Positions 31,711 to 39,891 of a stretch of DNA of 64,000 nucleotides are shown one piece after another. Below the pieces are notes generated by a model. The model did not search any database, was not told the DNA's origin, and saw only the letters and a program-made list of their open reading frames with translations. Origin of the DNA: Acidovorax sp. T1 (GTDB lineage Bacteria; Pseudomonadota; Gammaproteobacteria; Burkholderiales; Burkholderiaceae_C); assembly GCF_002176815.1 (NCBI RefSeq), contig NZ_CP021649.1, forward strand, positions 62,001 through 126,000. The letters are read 5' to 3'. Position 1 is the stretch's first letter. Each line of letters starts with the position of its first letter. Made by a program: the position numbers and the translations under genes.

Positions 31711-32340
31711 TCACGCGCGATTTGATGGGGATACCAGCGCGGAAGTCAGGTCAACGAGCTGCTTGCGCAAGGCTTCTGTTTCGCCTGTCATTCGCCCGAT
31801 CTCCACCGCTTTATCAGTGACCGCCTGGCGAGCGGTGGCGACTTCTGCCAAGGCAGCTGCAAGACGTGCTTCCAGGTCTGGAACCTTGGATGCCTTGATT
31901 TGTGCATCTGTCAGCGCCTCGATAACTTTTGAGAGCTGTTCATTGGTTCTCTCCAAAAGTTGGTTTTGAGATTCTTCGAGTTCTTCCATGCGCCGGATCT
32001 CGGAGAGGGCAAACTCCAGATCGCGAGCGATGGTTGTCACCTTACCTTCTGCGGCGTCCCTGACTGACTGTGTTTGCTTGTTTGCATCTCGCCAAGCCAT
32101 GGCCCAGAGCTGGCGCCCAAGTTCTGCGCTCTTTTCAAGCACGAAGGAGGGTGTTTCGAGGCCCTCTTGCGCACTGATCTCGCGCTGGACATTCCATGCG
32201 TCAAGGTAGCGTTTGATCGTTGTGTACGATCCGCCCCCAATCTTTGCCTGCACATTGACGATGCTTGGCTCTGTACCATCAGATACCAGAGAGCTGGCGG
32301 CATCAAAGACGAGTTCTTTGGTGGCGAGTGGTCGTGCCAT
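31711..32340 (-). CDS. second KfrA-like DNA-binding protein
   Basis: A 209-residue protein from ATG 32340 (GGA eight bases before; an in-frame start at 32391 would run through the operator). Residues 1-60 (MARPLATKELVFDAASSLVS, then VNVQAKIGGGSYTTIKRYLDAW) match the DNA-binding domain of KfrA, as in the protein at 4851, including GGGSYTT; the rest is a coiled coil (EIRRMEELEESQNQLLERTN). It is convergent with parAB, as with stability genes of other plasmids. A 27-bp palindrome stands 15 bases before the start, the probable autoregulatory site. Two different KfrA-like genes in one plasmid fit a fused backbone. Confidence 0.85.
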   Translation of the reverse strand: MARPLATKELVFDAASSLVSDGTEPSIVNVQAKIGGGSYTTIKRYLDAWNVQREISAQEGLETPSFVLEKSAELGRQLWAMAWRDANKQTQSVRDAAEGKVTTIARDLEFALSEIRRMEELEESQNQLLERTNEQLSKVIEALTDAQIKASKVPDLEARLAAALAEVATARQAVTDKAVEIGRMTGETEALRKQLVDLTSALVSPSNRA

Positions 32341-32354
32341 AGGGTTTTCCTTTG

Positions 32355-32381
32355 TTACGGTAATTATCATAATTACCGTAA
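32355..32381 (-). promoter_or_regulatory. 27-bp perfect palindrome, likely KfrA-like operator
   Basis: Arm TTACGGTAATTAT (32355-32367), centre C, arm ATAATTACCGTAA (32369-32381); all 13 base pairs match. It lies just before the start of the KfrA-like gene, in a very AT-rich stretch that would also hold the promoter. Confidence 0.8.
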
Positions 32382-32822
32382 TTATTGTCAATTTGACATG
32401 TCTAGGTCATCGATGAACCCACGAAGTGTCTACTTCGCTGATCAACGCGCTTGCATGTTCGTTGAGACATGATTCATGGCCCGTTCTCGAAAACCTGCAA
32501 ATCTCATTTCGCACAGCTCGACCTGCCCTGGCTTGGACAGCGAGTCCACAAGCTGATTCCACTTTGATTGCCGCGCACTGGATCAACGCCTTGACGCCGG
32601 GGCCAGCGGAAGATTTGCAAGTGCTGAGAAAGTTTGCAGATTCAGAACCACTTCTCGTTGCCAGAAATCCCAAGGTGAGATTCTTCAGGGACCAAATCTG
32701 AGCACCAAGCTTAGAAGAAACATTCAGAGTTGCTCATGACGGCAGCGACAACTGAAAGGGATGTAGACAGCAGGCTATCCCTCGCACGCTTATCGGTGTA
32801 ACGCCTGTGTAGCGAGTCAGGA

Positions 32823-32963
32823 GGTGAGCCTTTACAGGGACGAGCGAAAGGTGAGCTTTTTCAGGGACAAATCTTCACCGAAAAGCTGATCTCATCTCCT
32901 TTGCTCAGCACGATGACATCTCGGAGAACCAAGGATTCCAACTGGTCCCCGTTAAAGCTCACC
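32823..32963. repeat. iterons left of the IS21 element (three copies)
   Basis: 19-bp units related to GTCCCTGTAGAAGCTCACC: on the minus strand at 32823-32841 and 32850-32868 (27 bases apart), on the plus strand at 32945-32963 (GTCCCCGTTAAAGCTCACC). They belong to the same set as those at 35710-36702. Confidence 0.85.
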
Positions 32964-33014
32964 TTTTGGTTGCATTACGCCTTTCCTGCGGATCAAGACT
33001 CACCATGGTGGCTA

Positions 33015-33020
33015 CTTGTC
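33015..33020. repeat. IS21 target duplication, left copy
   Basis: CTTGTC, repeated exactly at 35623-35628 on the other side of the element. Six bases is within the range of IS21-family target duplications (4-8). Confidence 0.8.
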
Positions 33021-33087
33021 CCCCGATGGCCAGGTCAAATTCCCCCACCCTTGGCCACCCCAAATTCCCCCAGGCAGGACGGTCGGA

Positions 33088-33852
33088 TTATGACGACTCG
33101 GGTGTGATGGCGATGCGTGCAGCGGCCTCCTTGAGGCGGTAGCTCTTGCCCTCGAACTCCAGCATCGCGCAGCGGTGCATGAGGCGATCCAGGATGGTGC
33201 TGGCCATGGTGGCGTCGCCGAGGTATTTGCCCCAGTCCTGCACCACGCGGTTGGACGTGATGAGAACAGCGCGGCGCAGCTTGTAGCGCTGGTGCACGAT
33301 GGCCTGTAGGACTTCAGCGGCATGCTCGCTGATGCGTCTGGCCAGGAACAGGTCATCGAGGACGAGCAGGTCCGGCGCGACCCAGTCCTTGAGCAGCTCG
33401 GTGCGCTCTGCCGTAGTGGCCAGCGCGTAACGGGCGAACTCGGTGTCGGCTTCCAGGTAACGCACGTCATAGCCCTGCAGCGTGGCCTGGTAGGCCACGG
33501 CCTTGGCCACATGGCTCTTGCCGGTGCCCGGCTTGCCGATGATCAGCGCGTTGGCCCCCTCGCCGATGAACTTCAGGGTGTGCAACTCGAAGCAGGCGCT
33601 GCGCGGCAGCTTCGGGTTGAAACGCCAGTCGAAGTCAGCCAGCGAGGGGCGCTCATCCAGACCCGAGCGCTTGAAGCGGCGCTCGGTCAGGCGAGAGCGC
33701 CGGCGGTCCAGCTCGTCTTGCAGCATGGCGGCGAAGGTCTCCAGGAAAGGCTGCTGGGCGGCCTGGGCCTGCATCACGCGGGTGGACAGGGTCTCGGCGA
33801 TGCCGGACAGGCGCAGCTCGCGCAGCGCGCGTTCGATCTCGATCATGTTCAT
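33088..33852 (-). CDS. istB: IstB helper ATPase, internal start within the fused frame
   Basis: ATG 33852 has GGGAG nine bases before it and would give a 254-residue IstB (MNMIEIERALRELRLSGIAE), the normal length. It is an AAA+ ATPase that chooses the target and activates IstA: Walker A IIGKPGTGKSHVA, Walker B LLVLDDLFLA, sensor ITSNR. The good ribosome site at normal IstB length suggests that separate IstB is produced even though the frame is open from IstA. Confidence 0.85.
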   Translation of the reverse strand: MNMIEIERALRELRLSGIAETLSTRVMQAQAAQQPFLETFAAMLQDELDRRRSRLTERRFKRSGLDERPSLADFDWRFNPKLPRSACFELHTLKFIGEGANALIIGKPGTGKSHVAKAVAYQATLQGYDVRYLEADTEFARYALATTAERTELLKDWVAPDLLVLDDLFLARRISEHAAEVLQAIVHQRYKLRRAVLITSNRVVQDWGKYLGDATMASTILDRLMHRCAMLEFEGKSYRLKEAAARIAITPESS

Positions 33853-35469
33853 GGGCTGAACTCCCGGTGCGTTGGTGGTGTTGTTGGTGGTGGTGGTGGT
33901 GGTGGTGGTGGTGTTTGCCGTGGCGGCGGCGAGCGCGAAGAGATCGCTGTACTCCTCAGCGTCTCGGATGAGCTCATGCTGCTGCGTCAGCGCGTGGGCA
34001 CCGGCGGCGGGTGCTTCGCCGCAGGTAGCCTCGATGGCCGCCATCGCCTGGGCAAAGAGGGCTTCGGTCAGCGCCAGCACGCGCTTGTAGCTGTAGACCC
34101 CTTGCTCCAGGGCCTGGGCGCAGGCGGCATTGATGCAGTGCGCCGGGTAACGGCGCATGAGTCCCACAATGCCCCAGAGCTTGCGCTGCCCGACACGACC
34201 CTCGATGGCAAAGAGCAGCTCACACAGCCGGCTGGCGTGCTCACCAATCTCGCCGGCCTGACGCAGGATCAGACGGGTCTCGCGCGAAGGATTGAATACC
34301 CGCTCCTCCATGGGCAGCACCACCGTGCCGGGGCGCTCGGCTTTGGCGTGGGTGCGCAGCAAGGCGCCGGTTTGCAGATCGCGGATCTCGATGCGCTGGG
34401 CATAGATGCGCACCAGCATCTTGGAGCCGATGTTCGCCGGGCGAGCGGCGTAGCTGCTGTGATCCACCCGCACGCAGCTGTCGTCGCAGACGGTGCGCAC
34501 CGCCTCCTCGAAATACTGCATGCCCAGGAGCGGCAGAGGTTTGAGGTGGCTGCGCTCCTCCTCGAACATGGCCTGCACCTGGCGCCGCTCGGTGCCGTGG
34601 ATGCGCTTGGCTGCCCAGCTCTTCTCCCAGTGCGCCAGGAACTCGTTCTGGGCCTCGATGGACTCAAAGCGCCGGCCCTTCAAGGCCGTGGCCTGGGTGT
34701 GGCCAATGGCATGCTCCACCGTGCCCTTGCGGTTGGGGTCTCGCACCCGCGCCGGGTCGGCCACCACGCCATAGTGCGCCAGGGTGGCGGCGTAGACTTT
34801 GTTGAGTTCGGGCTCGTACAGGTCGGGCTTGAAGACGCCTTCCTTCAGATTGTCCAGAACCACGTACTGCGGGCAGCCACCGAAGTACCGCAGAGCCTGC
34901 TCGTGCAACTCGGCCCAGATTTGCTGGCTGGACTTCCAGACCACGCAGCGGAAACTGGCGCGCGAGTAGCGCAGCGTGGCCACGAACAGGCGGGGCTTGC
35001 GGTACCGCTCGCTGCCCGGCACGCGGGTGGGCGCGCCCTCGCCGTAGTCCACCTGCATCTCCTCCCCAGGCAGAAAGGACAGGCGGTCGAACTGCTCGGG
35101 CTCCTTGTGGCGCAGCTTTGCACAGAAGCGTTTGACCGAGTTGTACTGACCAGTAAATCCGTGCTGGTCGACCAGGTCCTGGAAGATGGCCATGGCGTTG
35201 CGCTTCAGACGCAACTGGGCTTCGATGAACTCGCGCCAGGGTTCGCACAGGGAGGTGGCCACCGGCACAGCAGCCGGTGGCCAGGGTGGGGGAATTTGCT
35301 GGGCCGAGCCGGTGGCCACCCCGGGGGAATTTGACTGCAGTTGCTCCAGCCAGCGCTGGTGGTAGCTCCTGACCGTCTTGCGGTCGATGCCCGTGATGCG
35401 GGCGATCTCGCGTTGCGATGTGTTGCGCTCCAGCAGTGTCTCTATGGTGGCGCGTTGGTTGGACTTCAA
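33088..35469 (-). CDS. istA: IS21-family transposase IstA fused in frame to IstB
   Basis: One uninterrupted 793-codon frame that joins the two IS21 proteins. IstA part: helix-turn-helix TSQREIARITGIDRKTVRSY (about 16-35), DDE residues in EEMQVDYGEG, YVVLDNLKEG and RKGTVEHAIG. IstB part: AAA+ ATPase with GKPGTGKSH and LLVLDDLFL. Between them are nine ACC codons (Thr9), then NNTTNAPGVQP. IS21 elements normally have separate, overlapping istA and istB. Start TTG 35469 is chosen for AAGGAG eight bases before; GTG 35478 is the alternative. Whether the fusion protein is made, or istB only from its own start at 33852, cannot be decided. Confidence 0.85.
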   Translation of the reverse strand: MKSNQRATIETLLERNTSQREIARITGIDRKTVRSYHQRWLEQLQSNSPGVATGSAQQIPPPWPPAAVPVATSLCEPWREFIEAQLRLKRNAMAIFQDLVDQHGFTGQYNSVKRFCAKLRHKEPEQFDRLSFLPGEEMQVDYGEGAPTRVPGSERYRKPRLFVATLRYSRASFRCVVWKSSQQIWAELHEQALRYFGGCPQYVVLDNLKEGVFKPDLYEPELNKVYAATLAHYGVVADPARVRDPNRKGTVEHAIGHTQATALKGRRFESIEAQNEFLAHWEKSWAAKRIHGTERRQVQAMFEEERSHLKPLPLLGMQYFEEAVRTVCDDSCVRVDHSSYAARPANIGSKMLVRIYAQRIEIRDLQTGALLRTHAKAERPGTVVLPMEERVFNPSRETRLILRQAGEIGEHASRLCELLFAIEGRVGQRKLWGIVGLMRRYPAHCINAACAQALEQGVYSYKRVLALTEALFAQAMAAIEATCGEAPAAGAHALTQQHELIRDAEEYSDLFALAAATANTTTTTTTTTNNTTNAPGVQPMNMIEIERALRELRLSGIAETLSTRVMQAQAAQQPFLETFAAMLQDELDRRRSRLTERRFKRSGLDERPSLADFDWRFNPKLPRSACFELHTLKFIGEGANALIIGKPGTGKSHVAKAVAYQATLQGYDVRYLEADTEFARYALATTAERTELLKDWVAPDLLVLDDLFLARRISEHAAEVLQAIVHQRYKLRRAVLITSNRVVQDWGKYLGDATMASTILDRLMHRCAMLEFEGKSYRLKEAAARIAITPESS
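33886..33912. repeat. (GGT)9 trinucleotide tract in the istA-istB linker
   Basis: Nine GGT units on the plus strand, ACC (Thr) codons on the coding strand. It is followed by related imperfect GTT/GGT units. Such a tract can change length by slippage; steps of three keep the fusion in frame. Confidence 0.9.
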
Positions 35470-35622
35470 GACATTCACTCCTTGGCCTTCCCTCGGGGAA
35501 GACTGGATCAATGTCCTGCCAACAGGTGCCGACGACGCCGGCGTTAAACCCCTATCCCCGATCAGTTCAGGTGGGGGAGTTTGAGGTGGCCATAGACGGG
35601 GGAATTTGGGTGGCCATCAGGG

Positions 35623-35628
35623 CTTGTC
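35623..35628. repeat. IS21 target duplication, right copy
   Basis: CTTGTC, identical to 33015-33020. Confidence 0.8.
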
Positions 35629-35709
35629 GTGGTCTCTGCTTTTAGGGGCCTCTTGGGGGCCATTTCAGGCTCATCTTGAGGTGTCCATTTTGGATAAAGC
35701 CTTGAATAA

Positions 35710-36209
35710 GTCCCTGTAGAAGCTCACCAGTCAGTTAGTGTCTCGAAAGAATACAGACAAAAAATGATTTCCATGAGAGCGTGTACTCACTTTGGTTGTG
35801 TTCTTGAGCGCAAACCACAGAAAGCAGGTCCCTGAAAAAGCTCACCTTTCCTTGACTGGAGCGGTATGGTGGGCTTTATGTTGAAGTCTTGTGTCCCTGG
35901 AGAAGCTCACCTTTGTTGATGCGTGAGTGCGAGAGTCCACTTTCGCCGTTGCGTCGTGCAAGGTCCCTGTAAACACTCACCTTTTGGACTACAGGGATGG
36001 ATTTACGTCTTACCGGTGGTGCGAGTATTGAGGGTAACTAGCAAGAAAATGGTCCCCGTAGAGGCTCACCTTAAGAAACCAGCCGCTGAGAGTCTGCAAA
36101 GGTCCCCGGAAAGGCTCACCTTTCTACTATTCCAAGTAAGCGGGGCAGCTCAGCTAGCAAAAATTTAGTGCGAGGTATTCTTGGGCTGTGGTCCCTGCAG
36201 AAGCTCACC
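35710..36209 (+). repeat. seven spaced iterons (plus orientation)
   Basis: 19-bp units start at 35710, 35828, 35893, 35963, 36052, 36102 and 36191. Consensus GTCCCTGTAGAAGCTCACC, with GTCCC and CTCACC almost fixed and the middle variable. Spacing is irregular: 118, 65, 70, 89, 50 and 89 bases. Far-apart iterons opposite to the core set suggest copy-number control by handcuffing or titration. Confidence 0.88.
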
Positions 36210-36562
36210 TATCAGGATGTAGTTGACAATCCTCTTCCCGATGACGTATGGGTTCGTGATCCTGAAGCGCGTTCAGAGAAGCTTTGATCTAGCACCAAGG
36301 TGGCTGCCATTGTGGAGGAGAGGAGGGCAAGGATAGGATCAGTTGTGCGCTGTAGAAGCAGTTGCTGTGATTGAACTTGTACCAGGAGTGCTTGAGTGTC
36401 CCCGAGCTGGCTTCCCGGTCTTTCTGGAGACGGTTTTTGGTTCCTGTATTCCTCAAAAGAGACACCGTTACGTTGAGAATCTTTTTGAAAATACCCTTGG
36501 ATCATTTAAATACAAATTAAGTGAGGGAAAACGCAGCACTGGCGCGGGGAAGGGCGCGATCC

Positions 36563-36702
36563 GGTGAGTGGATTCGGGGACCAAGGTGAGCATCTACAGG
36601 GACACAGGTGAGACTCACCGGGGAGCAAATGAGTTTTGGGTGAGCTTCTACAGGGAGCATAGGTGAGTGGATTCAGGGACATTGGTGAGCCTTTACAGGG
36701 AC
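36563..36702 (-). repeat. six tandem iterons (minus orientation), origin core
   Basis: Units start at 36563, 36585, 36607, 36639, 36662 and 36684: steps of 22, 22, 32, 23 and 22 bases, two helical turns each apart from one. The reverse complement matches GTCCCTGTAGAAGCTCACC; 36607 is the most divergent. Helically phased tandem iterons directly before a rep gene are the classic initiator-binding core. Confidence 0.88.
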
Positions 36703-36817
36703 CTGATCTCTTGTACCTGTTGGATAACTGCTTGAGATTTAAAGAGAAGCTATCAATTCATGCGGTGAGCGCGCTATGATCTCATCGAAAAGTGAAAAAG
36801 CGAGGTGCTCATACAAA

Positions 36818-36845
36818 GGTGAAAAATTTCATCGAAATTTTCACC
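36818..36845. promoter_or_regulatory. inverted repeat before rep, likely autorepression site
   Basis: GGTGAAAAATTTC and GAAATTTTCACC face each other around ATC (36818-36845), with one extra A in the left arm. GGTGA shares the end of the iteron. Rep_3 initiators commonly bind a half-iteron dyad at their promoter as dimers and repress themselves. Confidence 0.65.
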
Positions 36846-36904
36846 GATGATGGCGGCCATTGCTGCGGCGAAAGAGATGGGCAGGTGACACTGAAAGGCT
36901 GTCG

Positions 36905-38251
36905 ATGGCGACAAGGAAGAGCAAGGCTCGAAGCGATGCGCTGACGACCCTCGAATCAGGCGATCTCAAGCAATTTCGAAAGACGAACGAAGCCATCGGT
37001 CTTCGTGTTGTCGAAGGCAACCTGTCTTTGCTGTCGCGCAAGGTTTTCAATGTGATGATGTATCACGCGCAGGAGATGAAAGAGCCCGGCCTTAACGCTC
37101 CCATCAATACGCCAGCTGCAAAGAAATATTTTTGGATACCGTTGTCAGACCTGGCTCGAGACGCCGCATACGACAGCAAAGACGTCCAGTACCTCAAGCG
37201 ACAACTGGAGGACATGCAGAACATCAAGCTGCTCATGGAGAACGAGCGCCAGTGGACCAGTGAGCGTTTGGTTTCGTCGGTGACGTTGGTGAACCCCGAG
37301 GGGTTCAATAAGCACTCTGGCCAAGTATGGTTCGGTTTCGCCTTCCCGCCAGAGGTCCACGAGCAAGTTATGGCACCGAGTACTTATACGCGGCTGTCAA
37401 TCGTCTACCAAAGTTCGCTCAAATCCGGCTCGGCGCTTGCTCTCTATGAGATCTGTAGGCGCTATGCCACCAACCCGTCGAAGTTGACCTTTATCCAGAG
37501 CTACGAGCACTGGTACGGTGTCATTACTGGAAATCCGATATCCGCTGAGGCTCCACCGGTATACAAGTATTTCAAGCGGGACACGATCAAGCCAGCCATT
37601 GCGGAAATCAATGCGCTGACCGACATCAACATTGAGCTCGTTGAGCATAAGAACGGGCGTAGGGTGGAAAAGCTTCAATTTCGTGTCGAGCAAAACAAGC
37701 AGCCGCAGCTCGAATTCCCCGCACCTCCAGTGATCGATGTGGAGTTGATTGGAAGAATTATGAAGTTCGGATTCAGCCAGACTGACGCATCAGACTTGGC
37801 CGCTCAGTACCAAGACGATGTCATCCGCGCTGCCATTTCCCGAGTGGAAATCAGAGCAGAGTCCACCAGCATGAGTCCACTGGGCACGCCGGCGGGGTAT
37901 TTCCGATGGACACTCCAAGACATTGCTAGAAATCCGAGTTCTTTGCTGTTAAGCGCTCCCAAGACGATTTCTAAAAAGAACCCCGCAGGTCCGTCGGTGA
38001 TGGAGAAGTTCCTCGCCGCACGCGCGCAGGACGCGTTGGCCGTTTATAAAGAGCTCGATGAAAAGGAGCACAAGCAGATCTTCGACGCGTTCAAGGCACA
38101 AAACCTAAACAAGTCCATCAAGCTTGATAAGGGCATCGAAAGCGCCATGGTCCGCTCCCTCTTTTCAACCTGGTATGCCAAGGAGCTCTGGGGCGAGCCT
38201 ACAGCCCAGGCTCTGGCGCAGTTCATTGAGCAATTTCAGCCCGCAGCATAG
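36905..38251 (+). CDS. repB: Rep_3-superfamily replication initiator
   Basis: A 448-residue initiator that binds iterons and opens the origin. ATG 36905 follows AAAGG by seven bases; a TTG start at 36860 would add 15 residues. The first winged-helix domain is visible (LSLLSRKVFNVMMYHAQEM, YFWIPLSDLARDAAYDSKDV, LKRQLEDMQNIKLLMENE), then SGSALALYEICRRYATNPS of the second (RepA/RepB family). The tail (ALAVYKELDEKEHKQIFDAF...) adds a helical part not usual in the short members. It faces away from the iterons, the normal layout. Family is clear; the symbol repB is generic. Confidence 0.9.
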   Translation: MATRKSKARSDALTTLESGDLKQFRKTNEAIGLRVVEGNLSLLSRKVFNVMMYHAQEMKEPGLNAPINTPAAKKYFWIPLSDLARDAAYDSKDVQYLKRQLEDMQNIKLLMENERQWTSERLVSSVTLVNPEGFNKHSGQVWFGFAFPPEVHEQVMAPSTYTRLSIVYQSSLKSGSALALYEICRRYATNPSKLTFIQSYEHWYGVITGNPISAEAPPVYKYFKRDTIKPAIAEINALTDINIELVEHKNGRRVEKLQFRVEQNKQPQLEFPAPPVIDVELIGRIMKFGFSQTDASDLAAQYQDDVIRAAISRVEIRAESTSMSPLGTPAGYFRWTLQDIARNPSSLLLSAPKTISKKNPAGPSVMEKFLAARAQDALAVYKELDEKEHKQIFDAFKAQNLNKSIKLDKGIESAMVRSLFSTWYAKELWGEPTAQALAQFIEQFQPAA

Positions 38252-38371
38252 CAACGACGTTTACCGTTTGCGCAACCCTTCGGGGGAGGGGGCAGTATTT
38301 CCATCGTGAGCAAACCTCCTAGGGGCATCGGCATACCGGTGCCGATCTTCGCGAGCGACTAGGCCCGACAA

Positions 38372-38391
38372 TTGAATGCACACTACATGAC
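38372..38391. repeat. 20-bp repeat, left arm (before recombinase)
   Basis: TTGAATGCACACTACATGAC; the reverse complement of 38499-38518 with one mismatch. The 107 bases between the arms hold no gene. Together they look like a pair of recombinase- or regulator-binding arms. Confidence 0.7.
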
Positions 38392-38498
38392 CGGACTTCA
38401 CAGTCATCAGCGTTTTCATTTGCTGATCAACTTTTCATTTCTATGCTTTGCGCGTAGCTTTCGGATATGAGATGGCATGATGGCTTAATGTTTCTTAC

Positions 38499-38518
38499 GT
38501 CATGTAATGTGCATTCAA
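38499..38518. repeat. 20-bp repeat, right arm (before recombinase)
   Basis: GTCATGTAATGTGCATTCAA, inverted partner of 38372-38391 (19 of 20). It ends 17 bases before the recombinase start at 38536. Confidence 0.7.
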
Positions 38519-38535
38519 AACTTCAAGAAAGCTCT

Positions 38536-39606
38536 ATGTCTGACTTGCCTCTGCAGGAGAATCACCTCTTATCCCCTGTGCCGAGGCCTTTGGGACCAGA
38601 GGTGTTTGAGCTCTGGTTCAACAATCGCGCCAACGACGATCGCGATTGGCTAACCCCTAAGGGGGCGGTTCTTTATCGGCTAATTTGGAAACGCTGGCTT
38701 ACGTCGTTGAGTCAACATGCCAACATCGACGGGCAAGCTATGTCTGCCACCGCTTGGCACAAGGCCACTGCCGTAGACGTCCACAATTTCATCAACGGCA
38801 GCTTACGGGCTTCAAAAAAACAAGGTACGGTCAGTCTCATCACTCGCAGGCGCTATTGGAGCGCCATAAACCGAATCTACCAATTCGCGCTGTCACAGAA
38901 GTGGGTGAATGCAAATCCGGCTCTTGGCTTGCTGGGGGAGGACATGCCGCCAAGCGAGGATCCCAAGGGGACCATCCTCTCAAATGCGCTCTGGAAAGCA
39001 GCGTTTGCTGCCTTCCCAGTTGGTGATGACCTGATTGAGAGGCGAAATCGCGCGATATTGATGGTAATTTTTCATCTTGGACTTGCTCCCAGAGAGATAC
39101 GGCAACTGACGGTGAAGGACGTATTGATCGAAGGAGATGAGGATCCACGCAAGGCAATTCCGAATGGCAAGATCACTGCGTTGCGGGTAGAAAACGAAAC
39201 ACGCGGAGACCACAGGGTCATGCATGTGCCAGCGTCAGTGGCGAAAGCCCTCGGAGAATGGCTGTCCGCCCGTAAGTGCTATGAGCCGGCCCAAGATCAT
39301 GAGGTGCTGTTTTGTTCGCGGAAATCGCCATCCATGTCTATGCACGCACTCCTGTATCTGGTGACCAAAACCATTCGAACGGCATGTCAAAGCAGTAACC
39401 TGCCGTCTCCCGCGCGTCTGGGGCCACAGGTTGTCCGAAACACCGTCCTTGTGCGATGGCTCAATAGTGACTTCACTGTCGAACAAGTGGTGAAGGCTGC
39501 AGGTCTGAAGAACGCGAAAGGGCTGTACCACCTTCGTGACTTAGTGCACCACGAGGTGCGCATTGCGATCTCAAAACACGTGCACGAGGGGATCGGTCTG
39601 ATCTAA
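38536..39606 (+). CDS. tyrosine-recombinase-like protein, possible plasmid resolvase
   Basis: A 356-residue protein from ATG 38536; in-frame codons from 38467 would overlap the right repeat arm. The core-binding domain (WLTPKGAVLYRLIWKRWLTS, TRRRYWSAINRIYQFALSQKW) and the catalytic fold are visible: FHLGLAPREIRQL carries the first Arg. The usual His-x-x-Arg box reads GPQVVRNT (Gln for His), and the end reads KAAGLKNAKGLYHLRDL with a Tyr. So it is a divergent member. With the 20-bp inverted arms just upstream it could resolve plasmid multimers, as found next to many rep genes; activity is unproven. Confidence 0.7.
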   Translation: MSDLPLQENHLLSPVPRPLGPEVFELWFNNRANDDRDWLTPKGAVLYRLIWKRWLTSLSQHANIDGQAMSATAWHKATAVDVHNFINGSLRASKKQGTVSLITRRRYWSAINRIYQFALSQKWVNANPALGLLGEDMPPSEDPKGTILSNALWKAAFAAFPVGDDLIERRNRAILMVIFHLGLAPREIRQLTVKDVLIEGDEDPRKAIPNGKITALRVENETRGDHRVMHVPASVAKALGEWLSARKCYEPAQDHEVLFCSRKSPSMSMHALLYLVTKTIRTACQSSNLPSPARLGPQVVRNTVLVRWLNSDFTVEQVVKAAGLKNAKGLYHLRDLVHHEVRIAISKHVHEGIGLI

Positions 39607-39648
39607 GCGGCCTTGCCCCCGGTCATCAATGGCTGTAGCCTTCCCCGC

Positions 39649-39891
39649 ATGGAACGCGCGACTCCTACTTTTCACGGATTGGATGCTGATCAGCTAACTC
39701 AGCTAGCAAGGGAAGCTGTGGCCAACGCGGTCGCATCGAACGCACGCGCTGGCATCCCCCTCACCGGGTATGTCGATGGCCGCGTGCAGACGATCCAGGC
39801 TTCCGACCCCCGGATTGCAAAGTTCCTGCAGAAGCAAAGCGCTGGCCTTTGTGTCCCGTCCATTCAGATCGAACGCGATCCAGACACGTGA
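39649..39891 (+). CDS. small hypothetical protein
   Basis: An 80-residue protein from ATG 39649 (a longer start at 39613 adds a Pro/Cys-rich stretch). It reads MERATPTFHGLDADQLTQLA and ends in SIQIERDPDT. No family is recognised with confidence; it resembles small acidic antitoxin-like or stability proteins. In the same frame, directly after its stop, comes a HicB-like fragment, so this gene may overwrite the start of a former hicB. Confidence 0.45.
   Translation: MERATPTFHGLDADQLTQLAREAVANAVASNARAGIPLTGYVDGRVQTIQASDPRIAKFLQKQSAGLCVPSIQIERDPDT

Larger units (their letters stand above)
32382..33020. other. origin-side gap, left part of the iteron region
   Basis: No gene is certain; a 91-codon frame at 32426-32701 has no family. 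Iterons lie at 32823-32841, 32850-32868 and 32945-32963. The stretch ends at the IS21-family insertion (target duplication CTTGTC at 33015-33020). Confidence 0.5.
33021..35622 (-). mobile_element. IS21-family element inserted in the iteron region
   Basis: 2602 bp between two CTTGTC repeats. The ends are inverted: left CCCCGATGGCCAGGTCAAAT, right (reverse complement) CCCTGATGGCCACCCAAATT. Both ends hold further inner copies of the GGCCACC...AAATTCCCCC type, the multiple repeats that IS21 transposases bind. The only genes are istA and istB. The clean 6-bp duplication shows simple insertion; it separates three iterons from the other 13. Confidence 0.9.
35629..36904. other. oriV: replication origin region right of the IS21 element
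   Basis: A gene-free stretch before rep. It holds seven widely spaced iterons on one strand (35710-36209), a 350-bp spacer without repeats, then six iterons on the other strand in 22-bp steps (36563-36702), an AT-rich part with GTTGGATAA (36718-36726; seven of nine bases of a DnaA box on the other strand), and an inverted repeat at 36818-36845 before the gene. Confidence 0.8.

Noticed and set aside
32426..32701. 91-codon frame between the KfrA-like gene and the iterons
   Set aside because: No family, weak start, and position in an origin region; not enough to call a gene.
33322..35334. Long open frame (670 codons) on the plus strand opposite the IS21 genes
   Set aside because: It runs antisense to istA-istB, which show complete family motifs; high GC keeps the opposite strand open. 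It has no family resemblance.
36718..36726. DnaA box
   Set aside because: The reverse complement TTATCCAAC matches only seven of nine bases of TTATCCACA; mentioned with the origin but not listed as a site of its own.
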